From UBA2779 sp965232615 (GTDB lineage Bacteria; Spirochaetota; Spirochaetia; DSM-2461): a stretch of DNA of 64,000 bases. The stretch lies in assembly GCA_965232615.1 (NCBI GenBank), contig OZ246985.1, positions 1,426,001 through 1,490,000 of the forward strand, read 5' to 3'. This document shows, in pieces, positions 55,367 through 63,424 of this stretch. Within the stretch, counting starts at the first letter, position 1, and each line of letters starts with the position of its first letter. The notes under the pieces are model-generated. The model saw nothing but the letters and a program-made list of their open reading frames with translations. It was not told the origin of the DNA and did no database searches. The translations under genes and the position numbers were made by a program.

Positions 55367-55374
55367 CGGTTGCC
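55307..55374. repeat. MITE-like element, solo end inside the LacI gene
   Basis: Read leftward, 55374 to about 55315 matches the left end of copy 1 almost base for base, including a terminal GGCAACC and the GGAATTTGGCG interior. Only this end remains; the hairpin CTCGGAG/CTCCGAG marks its inner border. It encodes the last residues and the TAG of the LacI-type regulator. The opposite end and any duplication are absent, so a deletion or recombination removed the rest. Confidence 0.75.
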
Positions 55375-55524
55375 ACTTGTAGAGAAATGAGTTTTCTGAT
55401 ATAAAGTGAAATTAACTTTTGAAGCATCCTCAGACTTCCAACCTTTCCATGATGCGAGGAGGTGTGTCATGTTCTAGTACAATTGTCTTTTACTTTCCCA
55501 CAAGTCATTTCATGCTATTTATTT

Positions 55525-55555
55525 TTGGATGAGCTAACTTATTTCATATAAGTTA
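55525..55555 (+). promoter_or_regulatory. Promoter and palindromic operator of the dha operon
   Basis: TTGGAT (55525-55530) and TATAAG (55547-55552) are 16 bp apart. A perfect 8-bp inverted repeat, TAACTTAT and ATAAGTTA with a 5-bp spacer (55535-55555), covers the -10 box. A repressor or activator dimer bound here would control dhaK, which starts about 30 bp downstream. No dhaR/dhaS gene is adjacent, so the regulator is unknown. Confidence 0.5.
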
Positions 55556-55586
55556 AGTTACGATGGAAAACCGCAGGAGGTTTGTT

Positions 55587-56588
55587 ATGAAGAAACTGAT
55601 TAATAGCACGGAGACGGTTGTTAAGGATTCGCTGGGTGGCGTGGAAGCTGCTCATGGAGACCTGGTAACTGTTCATTACGATCCTGACTTCATTGTCAGA
55701 GCGAAGTCGCCCATCAAGGACAAAGTGGCCATTATCTCAGGGGGCGGCAGCGGCCATGAACCTATGCATGGCGGCTATGTCGGGTATGGTATGCTGGATG
55801 GCGCCTGCCCAGGTGATATTTTCACATCTCCAACACCGGATCAGATGGAGGCCTGCACCAGGGCCGTGGATGGCGGGGCGGGAGTGCTCCACATTGTGAA
55901 GAACTATACCGGTGATGTGATGAATTTTGAAATGGCCCAGGAACTTTGTGAAGCCAACGGCATCAAAGTCACCGCCGTCGTCATGGATGACGATGTCGCT
56001 GTGAAGGACAGCCTGTATACAACGGGAAGACGCGGTGTTGGAGCAACTGTTATAGCGGAAAAAATCTGCGGTGCGGCTGCCGAGAAAGGCCGCGACCTGC
56101 AGCATGTGACAGATATTTGTAAGGAAGTGAACAAGAATGGACGCTCCATTGGTATAGCTCTAACTTCCTGTATTACCCCGGCGGCGGGAAAGCCAACTTT
56201 CGATCTCGGCAGTGAAGACATGGAGTTTGGTATCGGTATTCACGGAGAACCGGGAAGAACACGGATGAAGCATGTGCCCGCCGGGGAACTGACGGAAATG
56301 ATGGCCGATGCCGTGCTGACGGATCTTCCCTTCAAATCAGGGGATAATGCCATTGTCATGGTGAATGGTATGGGCGGAACGCCTCTCGTTGAACTTTATG
56401 TTGTGTACAACGAATTGGCCAGGATCATGAAAAAGAAAGGAATCGCGATCAGGGGGAAACTGATTGGAAACTACATCACTTCCCTTGAGATGCAGGGCTG
56501 TTCAATCACAGTTGTCAGGGCTTCTGACGACATGATCTCATACTGGGAATTTCCAGTTCATACTCCGGCATTGCGCTGGGGTGTATAG
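55587..56588 (+). CDS. dhaK: Dihydroxyacetone kinase subunit DhaK
   Basis: The 333-residue subunit binds dihydroxyacetone covalently. Blocks SGGGSGHEPMHGGYVG, the hemiaminal-forming His in GIGIHGEPGRTR (about 210-220) and NGMGGTPLVELYV are intact. AGGAGG (55575-55580) sets the start at ATG 55587; an ATG at 55563 has no such site. With DhaL and the DhaM fusion downstream it forms a PEP-dependent kinase producing dihydroxyacetone phosphate, which enters glycolysis via tpiA. Confidence 0.95.
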   Translation: MKKLINSTETVVKDSLGGVEAAHGDLVTVHYDPDFIVRAKSPIKDKVAIISGGGSGHEPMHGGYVGYGMLDGACPGDIFTSPTPDQMEACTRAVDGGAGVLHIVKNYTGDVMNFEMAQELCEANGIKVTAVVMDDDVAVKDSLYTTGRRGVGATVIAEKICGAAAEKGRDLQHVTDICKEVNKNGRSIGIALTSCITPAAGKPTFDLGSEDMEFGIGIHGEPGRTRMKHVPAGELTEMMADAVLTDLPFKSGDNAIVMVNGMGGTPLVELYVVYNELARIMKKKGIAIRGKLIGNYITSLEMQGCSITVVRASDDMISYWEFPVHTPALRWGV

Positions 56589-56589
56589 A

Positions 56590-56605
56590 AGTCGCGAGTG
56601 CGACT
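56590..56605 (+). other. Stem-loop between dhaK and the channel gene
   Basis: AGTCGC and GCGACT form a 6-bp stem with a GAGT loop directly after the dhaK stop. It is followed by AT-rich sequence without a T-run, so it is more likely an mRNA-stability or processing hairpin than a full terminator. Confidence 0.4.
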
Positions 56606-56655
56606 AAATAAATAAGGGACTCTATAGAAGCTCCCGAAGAAATTTGGAGTAAAAA

Positions 56656-57312
56656 ATGAATGATACAGGACGACAATTTACAGCTGAGTTTTTCGGCACA
56701 CTTTTACTGGTTTATATCGGCGCTGGTAGCGCTATGTTCTTCGACCTCCTTGGTCTCGTTGGCGTTTCACTGGCCTTCGGTTTCATCGTTGCCGCGGTGG
56801 TGTACTCACTGGGCAATGTCTCCGGCGCGCACATAAATCCCGCTGTTACCATTGCTCTATGGGCTTATGGTCTGATCAAGGTCAAACAGGTCGTTGTTTA
56901 TATTATCGCACAGGTCCTCGGGGCAATCGTGGCCGCGCTGCTCATGAAATTCACCCTGGGGTCCGTCGGATCCGGTCTTGGTGTGACTGGTCTAGCGGAT
57001 GGTCTCGCGCCCTTCACGGGTGTGGGTGTTGAGGTTATCGCAACCTTTATTCTGGTACTCACCGTTTTCGGCTGTGCCGTAGGGAAGGGAAAAAGTGATT
57101 TTGCCGGTCTCATCATCGGTCTTGTCGTGGCAGCGGTTATCTTCACGACCGGTGCCGTCACCAATACGAGCATCAATCCGGCGCGAAGTATCGGCCCTGC
57201 CATCGTCGCGGGGAATTTTACCAATCTCTGGGTTTACATTGTTGGTCCCATCGCTGGCGGTCTGCTTGCAGCAGGAGTCTTCAAGTATCTGGATGGCGGA
57301 AGCACGGAATAA
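56656..57312 (+). CDS. MIP-family channel (aquaporin/glycerol facilitator)
   Basis: The 218-residue protein has six membrane helices and the two pore half-helices SGAHINPAVT (about 57-66) and TNTSINPARSIGP (about 170-182). The arginine after the second NPA is present. The second loop resembles AqpZ-type pores more than GlpF. Its place between dhaK and dhaL suggests it carries dihydroxyacetone or glycerol. TTTGGAG precedes ATG 56656. Which solute passes cannot be read from sequence alone. Confidence 0.88.
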   Translation: MNDTGRQFTAEFFGTLLLVYIGAGSAMFFDLLGLVGVSLAFGFIVAAVVYSLGNVSGAHINPAVTIALWAYGLIKVKQVVVYIIAQVLGAIVAALLMKFTLGSVGSGLGVTGLADGLAPFTGVGVEVIATFILVLTVFGCAVGKGKSDFAGLIIGLVVAAVIFTTGAVTNTSINPARSIGPAIVAGNFTNLWVYIVGPIAGGLLAAGVFKYLDGGSTE

Positions 57313-57328
57313 GTGACAGGATGGCAGT

Positions 57329-57949
57329 ATGGTGACGATAGAACGACTCCTGGTGTTTTTGGGGAAATTATCGGAAGTGTACAATGAGAACGAGGCCTTC
57401 CTGACCGATCTGGATTCCGCTATCGGAGATGCTGATCATGGTGTCAACATGAAGAGAGGCTTCCAGACTGTTCAGAAGCATCTTGCGAATGTTTCCCCGG
57501 ATTCCATAGGCGAATTACTGAAAACCGTATCCATGCAGCTTATCAAAACCGTAGGGGGGGCCTCCGGCCCTCTTTACGGCACGTTTTTCCTCAAAGCATC
57601 TATGGCCGCTGGCGATGCGAGGGAACTTGACGCAAAACAGCTTTTCGGCCTCTTTGAAGAGGGCGTGGCCGGACTGATAGCCCGGGGGAAGGCAGAGGCC
57701 GGTGACAAGACAATGATCGACGCATGGCTCCCGGCATTGGAGGCCATGAAGGAAACACAATCCTCTGTCAGGGAAATGCTCACGAAGGGAGCAGAGGCTG
57801 CTGAGGGGGGCATGAAAAGTACTATTGATATGATTGCGAAGAAGGGCCGGGCCAGTTATCTTGGTGAAAGAAGCCAGGGTCATCAGGATCCCGGTGCGAC
57901 ATCAAGTTTTCTACTGCTGAAAACAGCGGCAGAAACTCTGGGAGATTGA
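57329..57949 (+). CDS. dhaL: Dihydroxyacetone kinase subunit DhaL
   Basis: The 206-residue ADP-binding subunit has the magnesium-binding Asp cluster DLDSAIGDADHGVNMKRGF (about 27-45) and the loop GGASGPLYGTFF. GDKTMIDAWLPAL and the C-terminal GERSQGHQDPGATSS complete the family pattern. It transfers the phosphoryl group from DhaM to DHA bound on DhaK while keeping ADP as a cofactor. It follows the channel gene by 16 bp and leads into the DhaM fusion with a 3-bp gap. Confidence 0.95.
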   Translation: MVTIERLLVFLGKLSEVYNENEAFLTDLDSAIGDADHGVNMKRGFQTVQKHLANVSPDSIGELLKTVSMQLIKTVGGASGPLYGTFFLKASMAAGDARELDAKQLFGLFEEGVAGLIARGKAEAGDKTMIDAWLPALEAMKETQSSVREMLTKGAEAAEGGMKSTIDMIAKKGRASYLGERSQGHQDPGATSSFLLLKTAAETLGD

Positions 57950-57952
57950 AAT

Positions 57953-60490
57953 TTGGTCGGCGTTGTTCTGGTCTCACACAGTAAGGCTCTGGCCCTGGCC
58001 ACCTGTGCCCTGGCCAAACAGGCCGCCAGTGAAGCCCGCGTAGTGGGGGTTGGCGGTACAGGCGATGACGGGAAGGAGTTTGGTACCGATGCAACGGCCA
58101 TAATGGAAGCCATCACCCAGGTTGATTCGGAGGATGGTGTACTGGTTTTGATGGACATGGGAAGTGCCTTGCTCAGCGCGGAGACGGCATTGGATTTTCT
58201 GGGCGAAGAGGTGGCTTCCCATGTCCATCTGTGTTCTGCGCCTTTGGTTGAGGGGGGGATTATTGCGGCCGTCCAGTCGGTCATAGGCGCCGATATGGAA
58301 ACTGTGAAACAGGAGGCATTCAGTGCGCTTGAACCCAAGAGTGAACAGCTTGGCGAGGTGGTTGAGAGCCGTGTTCCCCCATCCGGACAGGCTGTTTCCT
58401 TCCCGCTGGACGCGTTGAGTGAAACCTTTATTATAAGGAATCAGCACGGTCTGCATGCGAGACCAGCGGCCACCCTGGTTCAGACCGCTTCGAAGTTCGA
58501 TGCGGAGATATATTTGAGTGTGAAGAATTCAGTCAAACAACCTGCTTCCGCCCGAAGTCTGAATTCCATCGTCACGCTGAACCTTCGAAGAGGAGACGCC
58601 GTTATTGTCCATACGTGGGGAAGGGAGGCACGGGAATTTCTTGATGAGATGTCCATCCTGGTTCTGCGCGAATTCAATGAGAGGGAAGTCAGTGCTGAAG
58701 AGCTGGAGGTTTTGCGCAATGCGGACTCGGCAGATAAATCGGTGGTCAATAAAGAAAATCAGACTTCTCCCCGGCTGGTCAGTATCTCCCGTGGACTGGC
58801 CATGGGAAATGTATGGAAAATTGATTCCACAGTGGAACCAATTTTTCACGATGAGGCGGTAACCTCAGCCGAAGAGGAGTCCGCACAGCTCAATGATTTG
58901 CTTGACAGGGCACAGAAGACCCTGATGACGGAGATGAACTCCCGAGGGGAGGGGGAGGCCAAATCTGTTCTACAGATGCATCAGGTGATGATGCAGGATC
59001 CTGACTTGCTTCGTCGGTCGAAGGAAGGTATTTCTAAAGGTAGCAGCGCGGAACGTGCCTGGTGGACTGCGTGCATGAATGTTGCTGATGAATATGGAGC
59101 TATTGAAGACAACGAACTGCTCCGAGCCAGAGCGGATGATGTTGTGGACATCGGAATACGCTTACTGCACGAATCAGACAGTGTTACCGTTTCCACTATA
59201 GCGGATCCGCCGGAAGATGCCATTCTGTTCATCGATGAGATCAGTCCGGGGATCATTACGAAGTTTGACTCCCGGCAGGTGAAGGGCATCGTTACAAGGA
59301 CGGGCGGTTCCACATCCCATGCCGCGATTATTGCTCGTTCAGAGGGCATCCCCATGGTCAGCGGTTGTGAGGATATGGATGCGATACCATCACAGGCCAT
59401 TGTTTTTCTGGATGCGAATTTACCGGAGATTGTTTTGAATCCTGATGCTGAGATGGCAGCAGCCTGCCGGAAGAAGATGAAGGATCTGGTGATTTTGAAG
59501 GAGGAGTTCACCGCTCAGGCACAGGAAATGGCTCATACCCGGGATGGGATACGGATCGAATGCACCGCGAATATCGGGTCACGGCGGGATATGGACGCGT
59601 CGACAATCAATTGTACGGATGGAATAGGTCTGTTTCGTTCGGAATTCCTGTTTCTCGACCGCCTGTCACCACCAGGGGAAGAAGAGCAATATGAGGCATA
59701 TTCGCATGTTGTGAGGGCGATGAAGGGACGGGATGTGATTATTCGAATCCTGGACATCGGAGGAGACAAAAGTATCCCTTACCTGCCATTAACCAGGGAA
59801 GCCAATCCCTTTCTGGGACTGCGCGGCATACGCTTTGTCTTCCAGCATGAGCAGATTTTGCATGTTCAGCTTCGTGCCCTGTTCCGGGCGGCTTTACATG
59901 GCAGCTTAAAAATCATGTTGCCCATGGTTGTGGACAGGCAGGAAGTTATGCTTTTTAAGGAAAAGATGGAGGATGTGAGGCGGGAACTGGAAGAGGAAAA
60001 AACGGCATGTGCCCGGCATATTCCTCTCGGTGTGATGATAGAGACTCCGGCCAGCGTGATGTTGATTCAGGATTTTGCCGTGGAATCTGATTTCTTCAGC
60101 ATAGGGACAAATGACCTTGTGCAATATGTCCTCGCAGCGGAGCGTGGCAACGCCGCTCTTGCTGATCTTTACGATGTTTGCCATCCAGCTATGCTGCACA
60201 CCTTGAAGCGGGTAAGTGAAGCTGCTCTGGCTTCAGACACAGCTCTCAGCGTCTGTGGGGAAGCTGCCGCCGATTTTGAAGTCATCCCCATCCTTCTGGG
60301 TATGGGTATACGGAAATTCAGTGCTTCAGCCAGCCGCATACCAGCACTCAAGCATCTTATTCGTTCCCTGTCCATCAAAGAGTGTCAGGTTTTTGTCCAG
60401 GATGTCCTGAAGATTGAGGGAGCGGCATCAGTACGCAAAGCTGTTCGTGAAAGATTCGCGGAAGTACAGCGTCTGGCTGCTGTTATATAG
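57953..60490 (+). CDS. dhaM: DhaM-HPr-Enzyme I fusion, self-contained PTS phosphoryl donor
   Basis: The 845-residue protein combines three phosphotransfer domains. DhaM (EIIA-mannose-like, His 9 in VSHS) is at about 1-130. HPr (NQHGLHARPAA, His 168) is at about 155-245. Complete Enzyme I (about 270-845) has the phosphohistidine His 456 in TGGSTSHAAII and the PEP-binding barrel GLFRSEFLF, GVMIETPAS, FFSIGTNDLVQY and CGEAAADFE. In the classical enteric DhaM the EI part is truncated. Here EI seems full length, so phosphate could run from PEP to DHA without the general PTS proteins. TTG 57953 with GGGAG upstream is the start. Confidence 0.92.
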   Translation: MVGVVLVSHSKALALATCALAKQAASEARVVGVGGTGDDGKEFGTDATAIMEAITQVDSEDGVLVLMDMGSALLSAETALDFLGEEVASHVHLCSAPLVEGGIIAAVQSVIGADMETVKQEAFSALEPKSEQLGEVVESRVPPSGQAVSFPLDALSETFIIRNQHGLHARPAATLVQTASKFDAEIYLSVKNSVKQPASARSLNSIVTLNLRRGDAVIVHTWGREAREFLDEMSILVLREFNEREVSAEELEVLRNADSADKSVVNKENQTSPRLVSISRGLAMGNVWKIDSTVEPIFHDEAVTSAEEESAQLNDLLDRAQKTLMTEMNSRGEGEAKSVLQMHQVMMQDPDLLRRSKEGISKGSSAERAWWTACMNVADEYGAIEDNELLRARADDVVDIGIRLLHESDSVTVSTIADPPEDAILFIDEISPGIITKFDSRQVKGIVTRTGGSTSHAAIIARSEGIPMVSGCEDMDAIPSQAIVFLDANLPEIVLNPDAEMAAACRKKMKDLVILKEEFTAQAQEMAHTRDGIRIECTANIGSRRDMDASTINCTDGIGLFRSEFLFLDRLSPPGEEEQYEAYSHVVRAMKGRDVIIRILDIGGDKSIPYLPLTREANPFLGLRGIRFVFQHEQILHVQLRALFRAALHGSLKIMLPMVVDRQEVMLFKEKMEDVRRELEEEKTACARHIPLGVMIETPASVMLIQDFAVESDFFSIGTNDLVQYVLAAERGNAALADLYDVCHPAMLHTLKRVSEAALASDTALSVCGEAAADFEVIPILLGMGIRKFSASASRIPALKHLIRSLSIKECQVFVQDVLKIEGAASVRKAVRERFAEVQRLAAVI

Positions 60491-60540
60491 ATCAGGTTCG
60501 TTACTGCTAACAGTCGATTCAATACCCACCCCTGTCGAAG

Positions 60541-60660
60541 CCTGGGAGTCTGTCGGACTTACACCTCACGGCTTGATTTTTGCCCTTTTTTCCTGCTGCT
60601 ACTTACCAGAATACTCACGTAGCCCAGCTACGGAGGCGAGATATATCGAATAATCCTGCC
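60541..60660. repeat. Dispersed repeat with CGTAGCCCAGCTACG palindrome
   Basis: Between the convergent dha and pst/pho genes lies a GGGAGTCTGTCGGACTT sequence that resembles the start of the repeat at 36852. A palindrome CGTAGCCCAGCTACG follows. No open frame covers it. It might be a short repeat, a bidirectional terminator, or both. Confidence 0.4.
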
Positions 60661-60689
60661 TGAAAAATATAAGCAGCTTATGTCGTGGA

Positions 60690-61346
60690 TTAATTCAATT
60701 CAACGTGTTTATTTGTCTTGGAGTAAACAACCCATTCACAGATATTGGTAACTCTGTCTCCGATTCTCTCCAGGTATCTGTTTATGAAAAGAAAGGGGAC
60801 AAGGCTTTCCGTTTTGCTTGGATTTTCTTTAATTATATTTATGAGCTTATCATAAAGAGCATAGTATTTGGTATCGATATAATTATCTCTACTGGCGATT
60901 TCTTCAGCCCATAACGAGTCGAGTTCAATAAATGACTTCAGAGCTTCCTTCATCATCTGAGTTCCGAAATCCATCATATCCTGCAAATAGGGATCAGTCA
61001 GTTTCAATCCTTCTTTACTGACTTTTCCAGCCTGTTTAGCCAGATGTCTCGCGTGATCACCCAGTCTTTCCAGTTCATTAATAATTTTAATTACAGTTAG
61101 AACTTCTCTGAGTTCTGTGGCGACCGGAGACTCTATAGCTATTATTGAAGTACACTTGTCTTCAATTTTCAGTTGAAAATCATCAATATCCTGATCTTCC
61201 TTAATAACTTCTTTAGCCAGTTCCTTATCGGCTGTTAACAGGCTTTTTAAGCCTTTATCCAGCAATAGTGATACGGCTTCTCCCATATCTATTACTTCTC
61301 TAAGAATAATATTTAACTTTTCGTGAAAGTGAGTTCTGATTTTCAT
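60690..61346 (-). CDS. phoU: Phosphate transport system regulator PhoU
   Basis: The 218-residue protein is made of two three-helix bundles with the metal-binding repeats E-x3-LGDHARHLA (about 94-103) and RYLERIGDRVTNICEW (about 188-203). It links the Pst transporter to phosphate-responsive control. It follows pstB by 24 bp in the same direction. No phoR/phoB pair or Pho box is visible in the window. Confidence 0.94.
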   Translation of the reverse strand: MKIRTHFHEKLNIILREVIDMGEAVSLLLDKGLKSLLTADKELAKEVIKEDQDIDDFQLKIEDKCTSIIAIESPVATELREVLTVIKIINELERLGDHARHLAKQAGKVSKEGLKLTDPYLQDMMDFGTQMMKEALKSFIELDSLWAEEIASRDNYIDTKYYALYDKLINIIKENPSKTESLVPFLFINRYLERIGDRVTNICEWVVYSKTNKHVELN

Positions 61347-61370
61347 CTTTTATCTCTCCCCTGTATGGTA

Positions 61371-62195
61371 TTAACCGAATTTTCCACTAATATATTCTTC
61401 GGTTCTCCTGTCCTTTGGATTGAGGAACAGGTCATTTGTTACGCCGTACTCCACAAGGTGCCCTTTTCTTTCATTATTGACCAGAAAGAATGATGTAAAG
61501 TCACTGATACGCCCGGCCTGATGCATATTATGCGTTACAATGGCGATGGTATAATTTTTCTTTAATTCAAAAATAAGCTCTTCAATTTTTCCGGTTGCAA
61601 TGGGGTCAAGTGCCGATGCTGGTTCATCCATCAGAATGATTTCCGGTTTGATGGCGATCGTCCGGGCAATGCACAATCTCTGCTGTTGTCCCCCCGAGAG
61701 TCTCATGGCACTCTGTTTCAGCTTGTCTTTTACTTCTTCCCAGAGAGCGGCTTTTTTTAAAGATCTTTCAACCAACTCATCCATATCCCCTTTATAGCCG
61801 TTTATTTTGGCAGCCCAGGAGATATTGTCATAAATACTCTTGGGGAAAGGATTGGGCTTCTGGAAAACCATTCCGATTCTTCTGCGCACAGCAACGGCAT
61901 CGACCCTGGGATTGTTAATATTTACGCCGTCAAAAAGTATTTCCCCTTTAACCTGCGTTTCAGGCAGCAGCTCATTCATTCTATTGATTGATCTGAGCAC
62001 TGTACTCTTTCCACATCCCGACGGACCGATCAGGGCTGTCACTTTATTCTTTACCAGATCCAGGTTAACATTGTCAACCGCATGGAAATCTCCATAATAA
62101 ACATTAAGATCTATCAGTGAAACAACGATTTCATTTTCCTTTTTTCTTATCTTGTTTTTATCTGAATGCATAATTTTTTCCATTGAAGAACTCAA
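61371..62195 (-). CDS. pstB: Phosphate ABC transporter ATPase PstB
   Basis: The 274-residue ATPase has Walker A GPSGCGKST, the PstB hallmarks RSINRMNELLPETQVKGEI, signature LSGGQQQRLCIAR and Walker B EIILMDEP. A TTG at 62195 has AAAGGAG about 9 bp upstream, inside the end of pstA; an ATG at 62183 is the alternative. The N-terminus has about 25 residues more than usual. It energises phosphate import through pstC/pstA. Confidence 0.95.
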   Translation of the reverse strand: MSSSMEKIMHSDKNKIRKKENEIVVSLIDLNVYYGDFHAVDNVNLDLVKNKVTALIGPSGCGKSTVLRSINRMNELLPETQVKGEILFDGVNINNPRVDAVAVRRRIGMVFQKPNPFPKSIYDNISWAAKINGYKGDMDELVERSLKKAALWEEVKDKLKQSAMRLSGGQQQRLCIARTIAIKPEIILMDEPASALDPIATGKIEELIFELKKNYTIAIVTHNMHQAGRISDFTSFFLVNNERKGHLVEYGVTNDLFLNPKDRRTEEYISGKFG

Positions 62196-63424
62196 TAATT
62201 TGATCTCCTTTTTTTAGTGATTTTATTTCTTGTATAGATGGCAAAGCCGTTCATTGTCAGCAGTAAGGTCAAAAGGACGATGATAGCCGCCGCCGCAACG
62301 TTTCGGAACTCGGGCTGAGGTCTGGCAGTCCATTGATATATCTGAATCGGCAGAGATGTGAACTTGGAGAATACATTGGTAGGATCCACCGAAATAAATG
62401 TTGAAGCACCTATGACAACTATAGGAGCTGTTTCTCCAATGGCTCTTGATACGGCCAGGATGGTTCCGGTCATAATTCTGTCCATTGAGTTAGGTAAAAC
62501 ATGAGACCAGATTGTCTGCCATTTCGTCGCACCGACGCCATATCCTGCCTGTCTCAGTGTTTGGGGGACGGCTCTTAGAGCTTCCTGGGCATTGATAATA
62601 ATAATGGGTAAGATGAGAATGGCCAGTGTCATGCCCGCTGCCATTATGGTCCGTCCGTTTGATGTGGACGGATCGCCATAGCCGAACATAGATCCTCCAG
62701 TAAAAGGTTCCATTCCTCTTACAAAGACAGTCAATCCTAATAAACCGTATATAATCGATGGGACCCCCGACAGGTTGTAAATATTGACCTGGATAAAACG
62801 TGTAAAGCGATTATTCGGGGCATATTCTTCCAGATATATGGCTGCGGCAACACCGATGGGAAAAGCAAAGGCTACAGTTAGAAGAATAATCATTAGACTT
62901 CCCAATATGGCTGTGCGGATTCCGGTTTTTTCCGGGATACTGGCCTGCGGATCGAGTATGAAGCGGGAGTTTAACCATGCTCTGAATTCCACATGAGCTC
63001 CTTCGAAATTATTCTTTACATATTGGATAATTGTTTTCCTGCTGAAGAGAGATTCCCTCAAATTCCAGCTTTTAATCACAGCCGGTTCTATGATTTTTTC
63101 AAAAACAAGAGACATAATATCTTCTTTTGATCTTTCATTAAGGGGCACTTCGGAGTTGAAACGTCTTATCAATCCTTTGGAAAGATGAGATTCCAATAGG
63201 CCGATTAATTCTTCTTCGCTGAGCTCATCGAGATTCCCTGAAGAGACCAGTTCTTTCGGTTCAATGGTGTTTTTAATGGCCACATAACCGAAAGCGCCAT
63301 TTATTATGTTGAGCAGAAGCATTACAAGCATTATGACGGCAATGATTGTCGAAACGCTGAAAATTATATACCAGGTATTACCTATTTGGTAACGTTGTTT
63401 GATGTTGCTTTTAAAAGAGGACAT
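62192..63424 (-). CDS. pstA: Phosphate ABC transporter permease PstA, with large insertion
   Basis: The 410-residue permease has the PstA core with ETAPIVVIGAST, VGATKWQTIWSHVLP and NLSGVPSIIYGLLGL. It is about 110-130 residues longer than typical PstA. The surplus lies between TM1 (about 20-45) and TM2 (about 170-190), a stretch rich in Glu, Ser and Lys and probably exposed at the cell surface side. It overlaps pstC by 1 bp. The role of the insert is unknown. Confidence 0.9.
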   Translation of the reverse strand: MSSFKSNIKQRYQIGNTWYIIFSVSTIIAVIMLVMLLLNIINGAFGYVAIKNTIEPKELVSSGNLDELSEEELIGLLESHLSKGLIRRFNSEVPLNERSKEDIMSLVFEKIIEPAVIKSWNLRESLFSRKTIIQYVKNNFEGAHVEFRAWLNSRFILDPQASIPEKTGIRTAILGSLMIILLTVAFAFPIGVAAAIYLEEYAPNNRFTRFIQVNIYNLSGVPSIIYGLLGLTVFVRGMEPFTGGSMFGYGDPSTSNGRTIMAAGMTLAILILPIIIINAQEALRAVPQTLRQAGYGVGATKWQTIWSHVLPNSMDRIMTGTILAVSRAIGETAPIVVIGASTFISVDPTNVFSKFTSLPIQIYQWTARPQPEFRNVAAAAIIVLLTLLLTMNGFAIYTRNKITKKRRSNY

